NCBI RefSeq assembly: GCF_002950945.1
Contig: NZ_CP012673.1
Coordinates: 3,038,001-3,102,000, forward strand
Direction: 5' to 3'
Source of the DNA: Sorangium cellulosum
Lineage (GTDB): Bacteria > Myxococcota_A > Polyangia > Polyangiales > Polyangiaceae
DNA length: 64,000 nucleotides
Shown here: piece by piece, positions 1 to 10,794 of the stretch
Position numbering within the stretch: position 1 is the stretch's first letter
Layout: each line of letters starts with the position of its first letter
Position numbers and translations under genes: made by a program
Notes under the pieces: generated by a model
What the model was told of the DNA's origin: nothing
What the model saw: the letters and a program-made list of their open reading frames with translations, nothing else
Databases searched by the model: none

Positions 1-1604
1 TGATCGCCGCGCTCGCCGCGGCCCCGTCGGCCAACACCGCGGCGGGCGCGGCCCTCGTGCTCGGCGAGCTCAAGGCCAGGGAAGGGCTGCCCGCGCTCGT
101 CCGCGGGATGCAGCGGGGCGTCGTCCCGCTCCGGCACGGGCTCCGCGCGCTCTCCGCGCTCGGCGACCCCGCGGCGCTGCCCAGCGTGCTCGAGCTGCTC
201 GGCGACGCCGACCCCTCCGTGCGCCGGGAGGCGATCCGCGCCGCGACCGCGCTGCTCGATCCCGCGCGGCCCGACGGGCGCGCCGTGGATCCCGCGCGCG
301 CCCTGCTGAACGACCCCGCGACCCCGCCCGACGAGAAGCTCGCGCTCGTGCGGCTCCTCGGGCGCACCGGCTCGCCGCGCGCCCAGGAGGTGCTCCTGCC
401 GCTCGCGAAGGCCCGGTCCGGGCCGCTCCGGCTCGCCGTGATCGAGGCGCTCGGGGCGGCTCGCGCCGCCGGCAAGCTCGGCGCGGCCGTGGACGCCGCG
501 CTGCTCGAGGCCCTCGACGACGAGTCGGGCGACGTGCGCCTCCGGGCCGCGGTCGCGCTCTCCCGCGTCGCCGGCCCGGGGATCGCGCGCGACCTGCTGA
601 AGCGGCTCACCGTCGCCGCCGAGCAGGACCGGGGCGCGCTCGGCATCGCCCTGTCGGGCGCGCTCTCCCGCGCGGGCGACGCCGGCGGCGCGAAGGACAG
701 CGCGGCGGACGACCTCGCCCGCGACGTCGCCGCGGCCGTCGCCAGCGCGCCGGACGCCGCGCGCGACGCGCTCCTCGAGGGCCTCGGCCGCATGCGCGGG
801 CAGGCCGCGGGCGCCGCGCTCGCGCGCATGGCCTCGGCGGCGCCTATCGACGACCGCCGCAAGATCGCCGAGGCGCTCGCAGGGCACGCCGGCCACCCCG
901 GCGCCGCCGCGGCGCTCCGCAAGCTCGCGGGCGATCCGGACCCGGGCGTCCGCGCCAACGCCGTCTGGTCGCTGGGCGCGATCGGCGACAAGGACGCGCT
1001 GCCGCTGCTCCTGCCGCTGGTCAAGGATCCCGACGCCGCCGTGGCCGGCAACGCGGCGGGCGCGCTCGGGCGGCTCGCGGGCCGCGCCCCCGCGAGCGCC
1101 CCGCGCGCCGCCGCGGCCCTGTGCGCGGCGTTCTCCGACGCGCGGCCCTACGTGCGCGCCAACGCGCTCGCCGGCCTCACCGTCTCCGGGGCGCGCTGCG
1201 ACGGCGCCGCCGCCCGCGATCTGCTCGCGCGCGACCCCGCCGAGGCGGTCCGCCTCGCCGCGGCCGACCACCTCGCGCAGGTCGGCGGCGAGGACGGCCG
1301 CCGCGCGCTCGCCCGCTGCGCCAGCGAGGACCGGAACGCGACCGTCGCGGCGCGCTGCGCCCACGCCGCCCCGCCCCGCGCGCCCCCGTCCGGCGCCGAG
1401 GACGTCGTCGTCTTCGTGGTCCCCTTCGACGCCGGCCGCGGCGACGCGGGCCGCGACGCGCCGGTCCCGCGCGCCCCCTTCGCGCTCGTGCGCGCCGACG
1501 GCCTGATGCGCCTCGGCGTCGCGGATCGCCGCGGGGAGCTCTTCGAGCGCGCCGCCCCCCGCGGGCCGCTCCGGCTCGCCGTCCCGGCGCCGCTCGTGAA
1601 GTGA
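1..1604 (+). CDS. HEAT-repeat protein, 5' end outside window
   Basis: The reading frame is open from base 3, so the start lies upstream; about 533 residues are visible. Most of the chain is a run of helical HEAT/PBS-lyase-type repeats of about 30 residues, recognisable by recurring motifs such as DPDPGVRANAVWSLGAIGD and DPDAAVAGNAAGALGRLAG. Such solenoids usually act as protein-binding scaffolds; no catalytic motif is visible. The last 110 residues leave the repeat pattern and are Arg/Ala/Pro-rich. A GTG at 57 could serve as a start, but the repeat signature continues unbroken upstream of it, so I treat the gene as truncated by the window edge. The next gene starts 30 bases downstream on the same strand and may be co-transcribed. 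Partners and function are unknown. Confidence 0.8.
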   Translation, partial: IAALAAAPSANTAAGAALVLGELKAREGLPALVRGMQRGVVPLRHGLRALSALGDPAALPSVLELLGDADPSVRREAIRAATALLDPARPDGRAVDPARALLNDPATPPDEKLALVRLLGRTGSPRAQEVLLPLAKARSGPLRLAVIEALGAARAAGKLGAAVDAALLEALDDESGDVRLRAAVALSRVAGPGIARDLLKRLTVAAEQDRGALGIALSGALSRAGDAGGAKDSAADDLARDVAAAVASAPDAARDALLEGLGRMRGQAAGAALARMASAAPIDDRRKIAEALAGHAGHPGAAAALRKLAGDPDPGVRANAVWSLGAIGDKDALPLLLPLVKDPDAAVAGNAAGALGRLAGRAPASAPRAAAALCAAFSDARPYVRANALAGLTVSGARCDGAAARDLLARDPAEAVRLAAADHLAQVGGEDGRRALARCASEDRNATVAARCAHAAPPRAPPSGAEDVVVFVVPFDAGRGDAGRDAPVPRAPFALVRADGLMRLGVADRRGELFERAAPRGPLRLAVPAPLVK

Positions 1605-1634
1605 GCCCGCGCCCGCCGCGCTGAGCCGGACGCC

Positions 1635-3392
1635 ATGCGAAGCCGACCCGACGTCGAGCTCCGGATGTCCAGGACCGCCCACCCGGGCGACGTCATCCTG
1701 GTCGAGCTCGTGCTCCGGAGCCGCGCGCCCACGCCGGTCGACGCGATCGAGCTGCACCTGGAGGGCATGCAGGTCGCCCGGGTCGACGAGCGCGTCCTCG
1801 TGCCGCCCCACTTCCTCTCGCTCATCGCGCGCGTCGCGGGGCAGACCACGCTCCCCGAGGGAGAGCAGCGCTACCGCGCGAGCTTCGCGCTCCCGGCCGA
1901 CGCGCCCTGCTCGTACCTCGGCACGCGCGCCGAGATCCGCTACGGCATCACCCTCTCCGTCGCGATCCCGTGGTGGCTCGACGTCCAGGAGTCCTACGAG
2001 GTGCTCGTCACTCCGCGCCCCGCCACGCGCCCGCCGCGGGCGCCGGTCGCGGGGACCACGGCGCGCGGCGACAGCCCCTTCGTCGAGGTCTCGCTCGACG
2101 ACCAGGTCTTCGCCCCGGGCGACGAGATCTCCGGGGCGGTGGCCCTCGGCAACGTGGCGGGCCGCAACGTGCGCGGCGTCGAGATCTCGCTGGTCGGCGT
2201 CGAGCGCCTCCTCGGCGCGGAGCCCTCCGCGCCCGGCCGCGCCACCGAGGCCCACCGCTTCACCGCCTTCCGCCGCGCGGACAGCCGCGACGAGGGGCGG
2301 GAGCTGCCCTTCCGGTTCCGCATCCCCCGCGGCGTCGCGCCGTCGTTCGACGCCGGCTGGGTCGCCCTCGTCTGGGGGCTCGAGGTGCGCGTCGAGCTCG
2401 CGCGCTCCGACGGCATCGTCCACACGACCCCGCTCGTCCTCGGCGTCTTCGATCGGCCGCCCGTGCCCTCCGCCATGCGCCGGCAGATCGGCTCGGGCAG
2501 GTGGCGCGCGGTCTGGAGCGCGGTCGGCGCGCGCCACGGCCTGTCGCTCGACCCGCTCGAGCTGCGCCTCGCGGGCGCGATCGCCGGCTGCGCCGCGGCC
2601 GTGTGGATCGACGCGGGCTCCTCGTCGAGCGGCGCGCTCGTCGGCGAGCTGCGCTGGCCGTCGTGGGGGCTCGGCCTCGAGGTCGGCCTCAAGCGCTTCC
2701 TGCTCGCGCTCTCCTCCGAGGACGACGGCGGCTTCGGCCGCCGCTACCGCGTGCGCGGGCGCGACCCCGGCCAGGTCCGCGCCGTGATCGCCGGGCCCCT
2801 GCGCCGGGCGCTGCTCGCCTTCGACGACGTCCGGCTCGACGACGAGCACGTCGTGGTCCGGTCCCGCACGCCGGGCCACGACCAGCCGTGGCTCGGCGCG
2901 TTCCTCGAGCACCTCGCCGCGCTCGCGGCCGAGATCTGCGCCGCGTCCGCGCGCATCCCGCCGCCCACGCCGATGACCGGGATGCGCCCCGCCTGGGAGC
3001 GGTTCGCCGAGGAGCTCCACGGCCGCCTCGAGGTGGGCCGCATGCGCATCCGCGACGCGCAGCTCGACGGCGCCACGTTCCACATCGACACCTGCTTCGA
3101 GCGCGGCCCCCACCCCGAGCGCTCCGAGCTCACGCTGGTGCTCGAGCCGCCCCTCGACGCCGCGCTCGATCCCGACGACCCCGAGCAGCTGCGCGCCGCC
3201 TCGCCCGGGGCGCGCGAGGTGATCCGGGACCTGCGCGCCCGCACGCGCGCCCTCCGCATCGCCCCGCACGCCATCGTGGTCACGGTGCCCGCCCCGATCG
3301 AGGACCCCGCGACCGTGCGCGCCCTGCTCGGGACGCAGCTGCACCTCGCGGCGCTCCTGCGCGGCGCGCGGGCCGCCGGCCCCTACCGGTGA
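1635..3392 (+). CDS. Arrestin-like-fold protein, function unknown
   Basis: A 585-residue protein starting at ATG 1635, 30 bases after the HEAT-repeat gene. The N-terminal 270 residues look like two arrestin-type beta-sandwich lobes: strands such as HPGDVILVELVLRSR followed by DAIELHLEG, then a second lobe with APGDEISGAVAL, VRGVEISLVGVE and a strand ending in ELPFRFRIP. This resembles the arrestin/Spo0M/Vps26 fold, which binds membrane cargo or receptors in eukaryotes and is poorly characterised in bacteria. Residues about 290-585 form a separate region with no family I recognise. There is no signal peptide or membrane segment, so it is probably cytoplasmic. The fold assignment comes from reading strand patterns and is moderate; the function is not known. 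Confidence 0.7.
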   Translation: MRSRPDVELRMSRTAHPGDVILVELVLRSRAPTPVDAIELHLEGMQVARVDERVLVPPHFLSLIARVAGQTTLPEGEQRYRASFALPADAPCSYLGTRAEIRYGITLSVAIPWWLDVQESYEVLVTPRPATRPPRAPVAGTTARGDSPFVEVSLDDQVFAPGDEISGAVALGNVAGRNVRGVEISLVGVERLLGAEPSAPGRATEAHRFTAFRRADSRDEGRELPFRFRIPRGVAPSFDAGWVALVWGLEVRVELARSDGIVHTTPLVLGVFDRPPVPSAMRRQIGSGRWRAVWSAVGARHGLSLDPLELRLAGAIAGCAAAVWIDAGSSSSGALVGELRWPSWGLGLEVGLKRFLLALSSEDDGGFGRRYRVRGRDPGQVRAVIAGPLRRALLAFDDVRLDDEHVVVRSRTPGHDQPWLGAFLEHLAALAAEICAASARIPPPTPMTGMRPAWERFAEELHGRLEVGRMRIRDAQLDGATFHIDTCFERGPHPERSELTLVLEPPLDAALDPDDPEQLRAASPGAREVIRDLRARTRALRIAPHAIVVTVPAPIEDPATVRALLGTQLHLAALLRGARAAGPYR

Positions 3393-3512
3393 GCGCCGCG
3401 CGCGCCGCGCACCACGCGCCACGCTAGACGCGCGATCGGGAAACCCCTTACGCCGACGTGGCCACCAATTTCCACACAAAACGGGCGCTGATCCGGGCTA
3501 GAGTCCCCGCCC

Positions 3513-3839
3513 ATGCTCAAAGACCTCTCCCGCCAAGAACGCCTTCAGCTGATGCGGTTCATCTGCTCGTTCGCCTGGGCCGACCTCGAGGTGCGCGAGC
3601 AGGAGCGCAAGTTCGTCCACAAGATGATCCTGCGGCTCGAGCTCGACGCGGACGAGGCCAAGGAGGTGGGCACCTGGCTCGAGGTCCCGCCGGCGGCCGA
3701 CGACCTGGATCCGATGAAGATCCCTCGCGCGCACCGGCAGCTCTTCCTGGCCGCCGCGCGCGAGATGATCTCGTCCGACGGCGAGATCGGCGACGAGGAG
3801 CGCGAGAGCCTGAGCCTGCTCGAGCAGCTCACCCGCTGA
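3513..3839 (+). CDS. TerB-like small acidic protein
   Basis: A 108-residue protein with the pattern of the TerB/DjlA-N-like fold: helices carrying acidic motifs (FAWADLEVREQE near residue 20 and SSDGEIGDEE near 90) in the places where TerB-family proteins bind metal. TerB-like domains occur in tellurite-resistance and stress systems and as regulatory modules; this stand-alone copy has no ter operon beside it. It lies 51 bases upstream of purE on the same strand, so it may share a transcript with purE-purK, although no functional link is obvious. The start is ATG 3513, with only a weak purine stretch upstream. Confidence 0.65.
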   Translation: MLKDLSRQERLQLMRFICSFAWADLEVREQERKFVHKMILRLELDADEAKEVGTWLEVPPAADDLDPMKIPRAHRQLFLAAAREMISSDGEIGDEERESLSLLEQLTR

Positions 3840-3890
3840 TCCGGGCCGTGCCGTGCGTGGGGTTGCGTGGGTGGATGAGCCGGTGAAACG

Positions 3891-4448
3891 ATGAGCACGA
3901 TGGCGCAGGGCGGGGCCGGCGAGGACCGGGCCCCGGAGGAACTGGGCGCTGGCGGCGCGGCCGAGCGGCCGTGGGTCGGCGTGATCATGGGGGGCAAGAG
4001 CGACTACGAGCACCTCGCGGTGACGAGCCAGCTCCTCAAGGAGCTCGGCATTCCGCACGAGGTGCGCGTCGTCTCGGCGCACCGCACGCCGGACCGGATG
4101 TTCGAGTACGCGACCACCGCGGCCGAGCGCGGGATCGAGGTGATCATCGCCGCCGCGGGCGGCGCCGCGCACCTGCCCGGCATGGTGGCCGCGAAGACGG
4201 TGCTGCCGGTCATCGGCGTGCCCATCCCCGCGACGGCGCTGAACGGCCTCGACGCGCTGCTCTCGATCGTCCAGATGCCGAAGGGCGTCCCGGTCGCCAC
4301 GATGGCGATCGGCAAGCCCGGCGCGGCGAACGCCGCCCTCTTCGCGGCCGCGATCCTGTCGGGCAAGCACCCCGAGCTGCGCGAGCGCCTTGCGGCGTTC
4401 CGCAGCGCCCAGGAGGCCGCTGTGCTCCGCGACCAGAACCTCGGATAG
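3891..4448 (+). CDS. purE: N5-carboxyaminoimidazole ribonucleotide mutase PurE
   Basis: Class I PurE, which rearranges N5-CAIR (the PurK product) to CAIR in de novo purine synthesis. About 30 residues of Gly/Glu-rich N-terminal extension precede the family core, which begins [13 protein letters not shown]. Conserved motifs follow: SAHRTP (active-site His), [14 protein letters not shown] and [15 protein letters not shown]. The protein is 185 residues, slightly longer than the usual 160-170 because of the extension. A second ATG at 3900 is possible. The gene is followed 10 bases later by purK, the partner that supplies its substrate, which is the normal arrangement. Confidence 0.95.
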   Translation: MSTMAQGGAGEDRAPEELGAGGAAERPWVGVIMGGKSDYEHLAVTSQLLKELGIPHEVRVVSAHRTPDRMFEYATTAAERGIEVIIAAAGGAAHLPGMVAAKTVLPVIGVPIPATALNGLDALLSIVQMPKGVPVATMAIGKPGAANAALFAAAILSGKHPELRERLAAFRSAQEAAVLRDQNLG

Positions 4449-4458
4449 GTCCCCGCCC

Positions 4459-5658
4459 ATGCCCATCTACCCCGGCTCCACGCTCGCGATCCTCGGCGGC
4501 GGCCAGCTCGGCCGCATGACGGCGCTCGCCGCCCGCACCCTCGGGTACAAGGTCCACGCCCTCGATCCCGATCCCGACTGCCCGGCCAGGTCGGTGCTCG
4601 ATCGCTGCGTCGTCGCGCCGTTCGACGACGCCGCCCAGGCCGCCGATCTCGCGTCGCAGAGCGACGTCGTGACCCTCGAGATCGAGAAGGTGTCGCTCGA
4701 CAGCCTCGCGGCCGCGAGCCGGTTCGCGCCGGTGCGCCCGTCGGCCGACGTGCTGGGGATGGTGCAGGACCGCGGCGTGCAGAAGAGCTGGCTGTCGCGG
4801 AACGGCTTCCCCGTGGGCCCGTTCCGCGAGGTCGCGACGAGCGCGCAGCTGCTCGAGGCGACGCGCGCCATGGGCGGGGCGTGCTTCGTGAAGTCGTGCG
4901 TCGGCGGCTACGACGGCCGCGGCCAGCTGCGGCTCTCGCCCGGCGCCTCCCAGGGCGACGGCGGCGCGAGCGACGCCGAGGCCGCCGCGCTCTTCCTCTC
5001 GCTGGGCGGCCAGCGCTGCGTCGTCGAGCAGGCGCTCGATCTGGAGGCCGAGCTGTCGGTGCTCGTCGCGCGCAGCCCGAGCGGCAAGCTGGCGGTGTAC
5101 CCGCCGGCCCTGAACCACCACCGCGATCAGATCCTCGACTGGTCGCTGCTGCCGGGCCCGCTGTCGGCCTCGGTGACGGGCCAGGCGGTGCAGATCGCGC
5201 TCGAGCTCGCGGTCGGCCTGCGCGTGGAGGGCCTGCTCGTGGTCGAGCTCTTCCTGCTGAAGGACGGCCGCCTGCTCATCAACGAGCTCGCCCCGCGCCC
5301 TCACAACAGCTACCACGCGTCCGAGGTCGCCTGCGCAACGAGCCAGTTCGAGCAGGCGGTCCGCGCCGTCTGCGATCTCCCGCTCGGCTCGGTCGAGATC
5401 GTCCGCCCCGCCGCGATCCTCAACCTGCTTGGCGACGTGTGGCTCGGCAGCACGCCCCCGGCCTTCGAGGCCGCGCTGGAGGTCCCCGGCGTCCGGCTCC
5501 ACCTCTACGGCAAGCGGGTCGCCCGCCCCGGGCGCAAGATGGGCCACCTCTCGGCCACGGGCCGCACGCCGGAGGAGGCGCTCGTCGCCGCGAAGCTCGC
5601 GATGGCCCGCCTCTCCGCGCAATCCGGCCAGCTCGAGCTGCCGCTGCCCGGGCGCTGA
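4459..5658 (+). CDS. purK: N5-carboxyaminoimidazole ribonucleotide synthase PurK
   Basis: An ATP-grasp enzyme that carboxylates AIR to N5-CAIR with ATP and bicarbonate. The N-terminus carries the family signature [10 protein letters not shown], followed by the ATP-grasp core ([15 protein letters not shown]) and the C-terminal [17 protein letters not shown] motif that contributes metal and substrate ligands. Translated from ATG 4459 it has 399 residues, a normal PurK length. An in-frame start at 4390 would add 23 non-conserved residues and overlap purE, so I chose 4459. It sits 10 bases after purE and is very probably co-transcribed with it. Confidence 0.95.
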   Translation: MPIYPGSTLAILGGGQLGRMTALAARTLGYKVHALDPDPDCPARSVLDRCVVAPFDDAAQAADLASQSDVVTLEIEKVSLDSLAAASRFAPVRPSADVLGMVQDRGVQKSWLSRNGFPVGPFREVATSAQLLEATRAMGGACFVKSCVGGYDGRGQLRLSPGASQGDGGASDAEAAALFLSLGGQRCVVEQALDLEAELSVLVARSPSGKLAVYPPALNHHRDQILDWSLLPGPLSASVTGQAVQIALELAVGLRVEGLLVVELFLLKDGRLLINELAPRPHNSYHASEVACATSQFEQAVRAVCDLPLGSVEIVRPAAILNLLGDVWLGSTPPAFEAALEVPGVRLHLYGKRVARPGRKMGHLSATGRTPEEALVAAKLAMARLSAQSGQLELPLPGR

Positions 5659-5871
5659 CGCCGGCGCGCCCCGCGGCCGCGTCCGCCCGGTGGCGCTCAG
5701 TCCGGCGCGTCCGCCCGGCGGCCTCCCCGCGCTCGTGCAGATTCATGAGCCGCCGGTGTGCCGCCGCGCAACTGCATCCCAGGACAACCCACCTGCGTTG
5801 ACATGCGCGCCGGCGAGGACGCCTGGCGCGTTGACCCAGGTTCTTGTCCTCGCGTATTGGTCTTATCGTCA

Positions 5872-6581
5872 ATGCAGATCACCATCCCGAGGGCCAGGCT
5901 GCGCGTCGCGCTGTTCGCCGTGATGGCGATCGTCGCGAGCGCCGGGCTCGCGGTCGAGGTGCTGAGACCGATCGTGGGATTGAAGCGGCGCAGCGGCGTC
6001 GTCCCGCTGCTCTCGCTGAGCTACGAGCAGAATGTACCGACATGGTATACATCGTCTCTGCTCCTCGCCTGTTCGCTCTGCCTGGCCGTCATCGCGGTCG
6101 GCGCTCGCCGCGCGGGCGGATTCGTGAAGCACTGGTGGATCCTGTCCGCGGCGTTTCTCTACATCTCGCTCGACGAGGTCGTCGAGCTGCACGAGGAGGC
6201 GAGCTCCTGGATCGAGCTCGGCGGGGCGTTCTACTATAGCTGGGTGATCCCGGCGGCCGCCGTGGTCGCGGTGTTCGCCGTCGTGTACCTCAGGTTCCTC
6301 GGGCACCTCCCGCGGCCCACGAGGAATCGATTCCTCCTCTCGGGCGGCATCTACGTCACCGGCGCCCTCGCCATGGAGCTGCCGCTCGGGTACTGGGCCG
6401 AGCAGGCCGGGAGCAACAACCTCGGTTATGCGCTCATCGACTTCGTGGAAGAGTCGATGGAGATGCTCGGCGTGAATCTCTTCCTGCTCGCGCTCGTCGA
6501 TCACCTCGCCGTGCAAGGGTGGACGATCGGCTTCTCGCAGGCGGCTCCGGAGCCGCAGGCCGCCGCGGCCGAGCGTGCGCC

Positions 6582-6585
<4 letters not shown>
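5872..6585 (+). CDS. Polytopic membrane protein with acidic/His motif
   Basis: A 237-residue integral membrane protein with about six hydrophobic segments, the first at residues 10-32. Polar residues sit inside or next to membrane segments: SLDEVVELHEE near residue 100 and DFVEESMEMLG near residue 195. Buried Asp/Glu/His at membrane boundaries suggest a metal site or a transport path, but I do not recognise an assigned family. I start at ATG 5872 because the upstream in-frame codons encode a polar, Cys/Pro-containing stretch unlike a membrane protein N-terminus. The stop overlaps the next start (ATGA at 6582), so the two membrane proteins are translationally coupled and probably work together. 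Confidence 0.7.
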
Positions 6586-7649
<1,064 letters not shown>

Positions 7650-7705
7650 GGCGCAGGGCAGAAGGCCTGCGCGCACGTCACGAGAGATCCACGGAAGAGG
7701 GGACT

Positions 7706-8683
7706 ATGCGAATCCAGGGTTGTCTGAGGTCCATGCTCGTCGCGCTCGCGGTCGCCACGTCGGCGCTCGCCGCGCCCGCCTGCAGCAAATCGCCGGAGAT
7801 CACGGCCGAGAGCATCGACGACAACTGGGCGCTGACGGAGCAGCACGAGCCCGGCTCGGTGGTCATGACCGTGGCCCCGGACGGGCAGGTGAAGGTGCTC
7901 GTCAAGGATCGCGACGGCAAGCCCATCGAGGAAGGGGTGTCGGGCACCGTGACCCTCAAGGCGCCCGGCAAGGGCGGGGCGCCGACGACGGTGGAGCTCG
8001 TGCCGGAGCCCAAATCGGGCGGGGTCCTGACCGCGAAGCTCCCGGCGCTCGAGGACGACCTGACGGAGGTGGGCTACGAGTTCAAGGCCAAGGGCTCGGA
8101 GCTCAAGGGCGTGCTGCACGTGCCGCGCGGCGGGACGCGGGAGCTCGAGGAGAACGCCAAGAATGGCCAGGACATCAAGCTCGACGGGACGAAGGGGCCG
8201 AACGGGGGCGTGCTCCAGATCGTCGGGGACGACGTCATCGAGATCGTCGCGGACAAGGAGACGGGCGATGTGCGCGTGTACGTGCTCGATCTGAACCTCA
8301 AGCCGGTGCCGATCGGCGAGCGCGAGATCAAGCTCGGCATCACGAGGGGCGGGGGCTCCGAGGTCATCGTGCTCGCGCCGGGCCCCGACCGGCTCTATTT
8401 CACGGGCAAGCTGACCGTGAAGGTCAACCCGACCAAGATCACGGTGGTGGTGAAGGACGGCGGGCACACGAACGTGGTCCTCTGCGGCTACCGTCCGCGC
8501 TCGGTGATCGTGGTCGGGCCGAGCGCGCCCGTGCTCGGCATCCTGGTGGCCACGACGTGGGCCGTGAAGGTTGTCGCCAGGCCGACCGTGGTCGTGCACG
8601 ACGATGACGACGACGACGGCAGGGTCATCATCGTGCGGAAGGGCAAGGGCAAGGGCAAACACAAGTGGCGCCACAAGCACTGA
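7706..8683 (+). CDS. Putative lipoprotein with Lys/His-rich C-terminus
   Basis: Translated from ATG 7706 (purine-rich GGAAGAGGGG upstream), 325 residues. The N-terminus is a type-II-like signal: charged start, hydrophobic core SMLVALAVATSALAA, then Cys in PAC-SKSPE, which could be lipidated although the lipobox is not ideal. The body is hydrophilic and beta-rich without a family I recognise. A hydrophobic stretch near residues 270-295 is followed by an acidic patch (six Asp) and a basic tail of alternating Gly-Lys ending in KHKWRHKH, which might bind metal or an anionic polymer. The 3' end overlaps the convergent phosphoesterase gene by 56 bases. Confidence 0.65.
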   Translation: MRIQGCLRSMLVALAVATSALAAPACSKSPEITAESIDDNWALTEQHEPGSVVMTVAPDGQVKVLVKDRDGKPIEEGVSGTVTLKAPGKGGAPTTVELVPEPKSGGVLTAKLPALEDDLTEVGYEFKAKGSELKGVLHVPRGGTRELEENAKNGQDIKLDGTKGPNGGVLQIVGDDVIEIVADKETGDVRVYVLDLNLKPVPIGEREIKLGITRGGGSEVIVLAPGPDRLYFTGKLTVKVNPTKITVVVKDGGHTNVVLCGYRPRSVIVVGPSAPVLGILVATTWAVKVVARPTVVVHDDDDDDGRVIIVRKGKGKGKHKWRHKH

Positions 8684-9212
8684 GCGCGCCGGCCGGGAGC
8701 GCGACGCCCCCGGCGCAGCGCCAGCGGTCGGCCTCGCCCTCCACGGACCACAGCTCGATCCGCTCCGCCCACCCCACCTCCTGACCCAGCGCCGCGACCC
8801 GCGGGTCCGCAGCGAGCGCCCGGCGGTGCTCGGACAAGAGGTCGCCGTAGACGAGGCTCACGTGCGGGCGAAAAGCCGTGTCGTCGCCGCCGAACACGGC
8901 CGCGGCCGCCCCGCGCAGCGCCGCGAGCGGCTCCGCCGGCGCGACATCGAGGAATACGCACTGGTGGCGCGTGCTCCCCGTCGCGGGGCCGCGCAGGCGG
9001 AGCTCCACCGGGCGGAGCGCGGCCCCGAGCCTGCCGAGCTGCGCGGCCAGCGCCGCGCCCTCGCCGCGCAACCCGCCGAGCAACGTCACGTGCGGCGCGA
9101 ACGCCGGCCCGCCGGTCTCCCGGGCGAGCGACGCGATGAGCTCCCGCAGCCGCTCGCGCAGGCTCCCGCCGGGGATGAGCCACAGCGCGAACGCCTCGCC
9201 GCGTCCGGCCAT
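8628..9212 (-). CDS. 2H phosphoesterase (2'-5' RNA ligase/cyclic phosphodiesterase type)
   Basis: A 194-residue protein with both signature motifs of the 2H superfamily: HVT at residues 41-43 (FAPHVTLLG) and HVS at 117-119 (FRPHVSLVYG). Members hydrolyse or form 2',3'-cyclic phosphates on RNA or small nucleotides; it may be closest to plant-type cyclic phosphodiesterases, but the substrate cannot be read from sequence. Start is ATG 9212 (a GTG at 9215 is also possible), directly after the P450 stop, so the two are co-transcribed. The last 18 codons run across the end of the convergent lipoprotein gene and produce an odd Cys/Pro-rich tail, CVCPCPCPSAR, which may be dispensable. Confidence 0.75.
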   Translation of the reverse strand: MAGRGEAFALWLIPGGSLRERLRELIASLARETGGPAFAPHVTLLGGLRGEGAALAAQLGRLGAALRPVELRLRGPATGSTRHQCVFLDVAPAEPLAALRGAAAAVFGGDDTAFRPHVSLVYGDLLSEHRRALAADPRVAALGQEVGWAERIELWSVEGEADRWRCAGGVALPAGALSACGATCVCPCPCPSAR

Positions 9213-9216
9213 CACG

Positions 9217-10605
9217 TCAGCCCGCCCGGCGCGGCGCGAGCTCCAGCCACACGCCGCCGGCCGTGCGCAGCGTGGTCCCGACGCGCAGCCGCGTCGTCCG
9301 CCCCGCGACCCCGCTCACCCGGTACTGCTGGAAGAGGCGCGCGAGGATCAGCTGCCCTTCCATGAGCGCGAGCTCCTTTCCGACACACTGCCGCTGCCCG
9401 GTCCCGAAGGGGATGAACGCGAGCGGGGGCCGGGCGCGTGTGCGCTCGGGGGTGAACCGGCCGGGGTCGAAGCGATCCGGGCTCTCCCAGAAGTCCGGGT
9501 GTCGGTGGAGGACGTAGCTCATCACGCCCACCGTGGCGCCGGCGGGGATGTGGAACCCGTCGATCTCGTCGTCCTCGACCGCGGTGCGATGGATCCAGTA
9601 GACCGGCGGGTAGAGCCGGAGCGCCTCCTGGAAGACCGCGAGCGAGAGCGGGAGCCTCGGGAGGTCGGCGAAGCTGGGCCGCTTGTCGCCGAGCGCCGCG
9701 TCGACCTCTGCCTCGAGCTCGCGCAGGACATCGGGGTTCTCGCTCAGGAAGTGGAGCGTCCAGGAGAGGGTGACCGCCGTGGTCTCGTACCCGGCGAGGA
9801 ACATGGTGACGACCTCGTCCCGGAGCTGCTGATCGGTCATGCGCTCCCCGGTCTCCGCGTCGACCATGTGGAGCAGGATGGCGAGCAGGGCGCCGCCTTT
9901 GCCGTGCTGGGCGCGGTGGCGCTCGATGAAGCGGAGGACATGCTCGTCGATCTGCTTCACCGACCGCTGGAAGCGGCGCCGCCCCGGGGCCGGCATCCAG
10001 CGCGGCAGCGCCTTGAGCGCGACCCCGAAGAACATGTAATCGTTCGCGTACCGGAGCGCCTGGCCGATGGCGTCCGCCTCCTCCGGCCCGATCCCCGCGC
10101 CGAACAGGGTGTTGACGATGACCTTCATCGCGATGTGCGGGAACTCCCGCTCGCCGTCGATCGGCCGCCCCGCCGCGGCGGCGGCGCGGAAGCTCGCCAT
10201 GCCGTCGTCGATCGCCTGCACCATGAGGTCGCACATCGCGGCGAGCCGATCCCGGTGGAACTCCGGCTGGATCATCCGGCGCTGACGCAGCCAGAGGTCG
10301 CCCTCGCTCGTGGGCAGACCATTGCCGATGAGCTCGCGGATGTTGTCCCACAGCACGCCTCCTTTGCGGTAGTTGCGCGCGTTGTCGCGCAGCACGTGCT
10401 GCGCGTGCTTCGGGTGGTTGAGCGCGATGACGTGGGTCATCCCGAGATCGAGCTTGTAGACGTCCCCGAGCTCTGCTCTGGCCGAGATCAGGTAGTCGAG
10501 GCGGTCCACGAGGAGGCGCGGGAGCGCGCCGACGAAGGGGAGGCCGCGCGTCGACGGCGGCGAGGTCGTGCGGGGCGCGGCGCGGGCGGCGGGATCTGGC
10601 TGCAT
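9217..10605 (-). CDS. Cytochrome P450
   Basis: A 462-residue soluble P450 with all hallmark motifs: the I-helix oxygen-activating element LAGYETTAVTLSW (around residues 270-282), the K-helix ExxR as EALRLYPP, and the heme-binding loop FGTGQRQCVGK with the axial Cys at residue 407. No membrane anchor is present. It would use external ferredoxin or flavodoxin partners, which are not encoded here. Substrate unknown; the neighbouring glycosyltransferase upstream (gap 189 bases) raises the possibility of hydroxylation followed by glycosylation of a secondary metabolite or sterol. The downstream phosphoesterase starts only a few bases after this stop codon. Confidence 0.95.
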   Translation of the reverse strand: MQPDPAARAAPRTTSPPSTRGLPFVGALPRLLVDRLDYLISARAELGDVYKLDLGMTHVIALNHPKHAQHVLRDNARNYRKGGVLWDNIRELIGNGLPTSEGDLWLRQRRMIQPEFHRDRLAAMCDLMVQAIDDGMASFRAAAAAGRPIDGEREFPHIAMKVIVNTLFGAGIGPEEADAIGQALRYANDYMFFGVALKALPRWMPAPGRRRFQRSVKQIDEHVLRFIERHRAQHGKGGALLAILLHMVDAETGERMTDQQLRDEVVTMFLAGYETTAVTLSWTLHFLSENPDVLRELEAEVDAALGDKRPSFADLPRLPLSLAVFQEALRLYPPVYWIHRTAVEDDEIDGFHIPAGATVGVMSYVLHRHPDFWESPDRFDPGRFTPERTRARPPLAFIPFGTGQRQCVGKELALMEGQLILARLFQQYRVSGVAGRTTRLRVGTTLRTAGGVWLELAPRRAG

Positions 10606-10794
10606 CCTGGTCCTGTCCGGAGGGGGGCGCCCCTCCGCCCCTCGGCGGCCCGAGCGACCGGTTGATCCGAAGTGCCCATGTTACAGGAGCCGCGGCCTCC
10701 GGCGCGGGGAATCCTGGCCTCGACGCGTGGGATGTCGCGCCGCCCGCAGCGTGGTCCGGCGCGAGCAACTCAACCGCTCCGCCGCGCGGTGGGC

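Noticed and set aside
5798..5860. TTGACA-like hexamers upstream of the membrane-protein pair as promoter
   Set aside because: TTGACA at 5798 has no -10 element at proper distance, and TTGACC at 5831 has only a poor TATTGG at 18 bases; not good enough to call.
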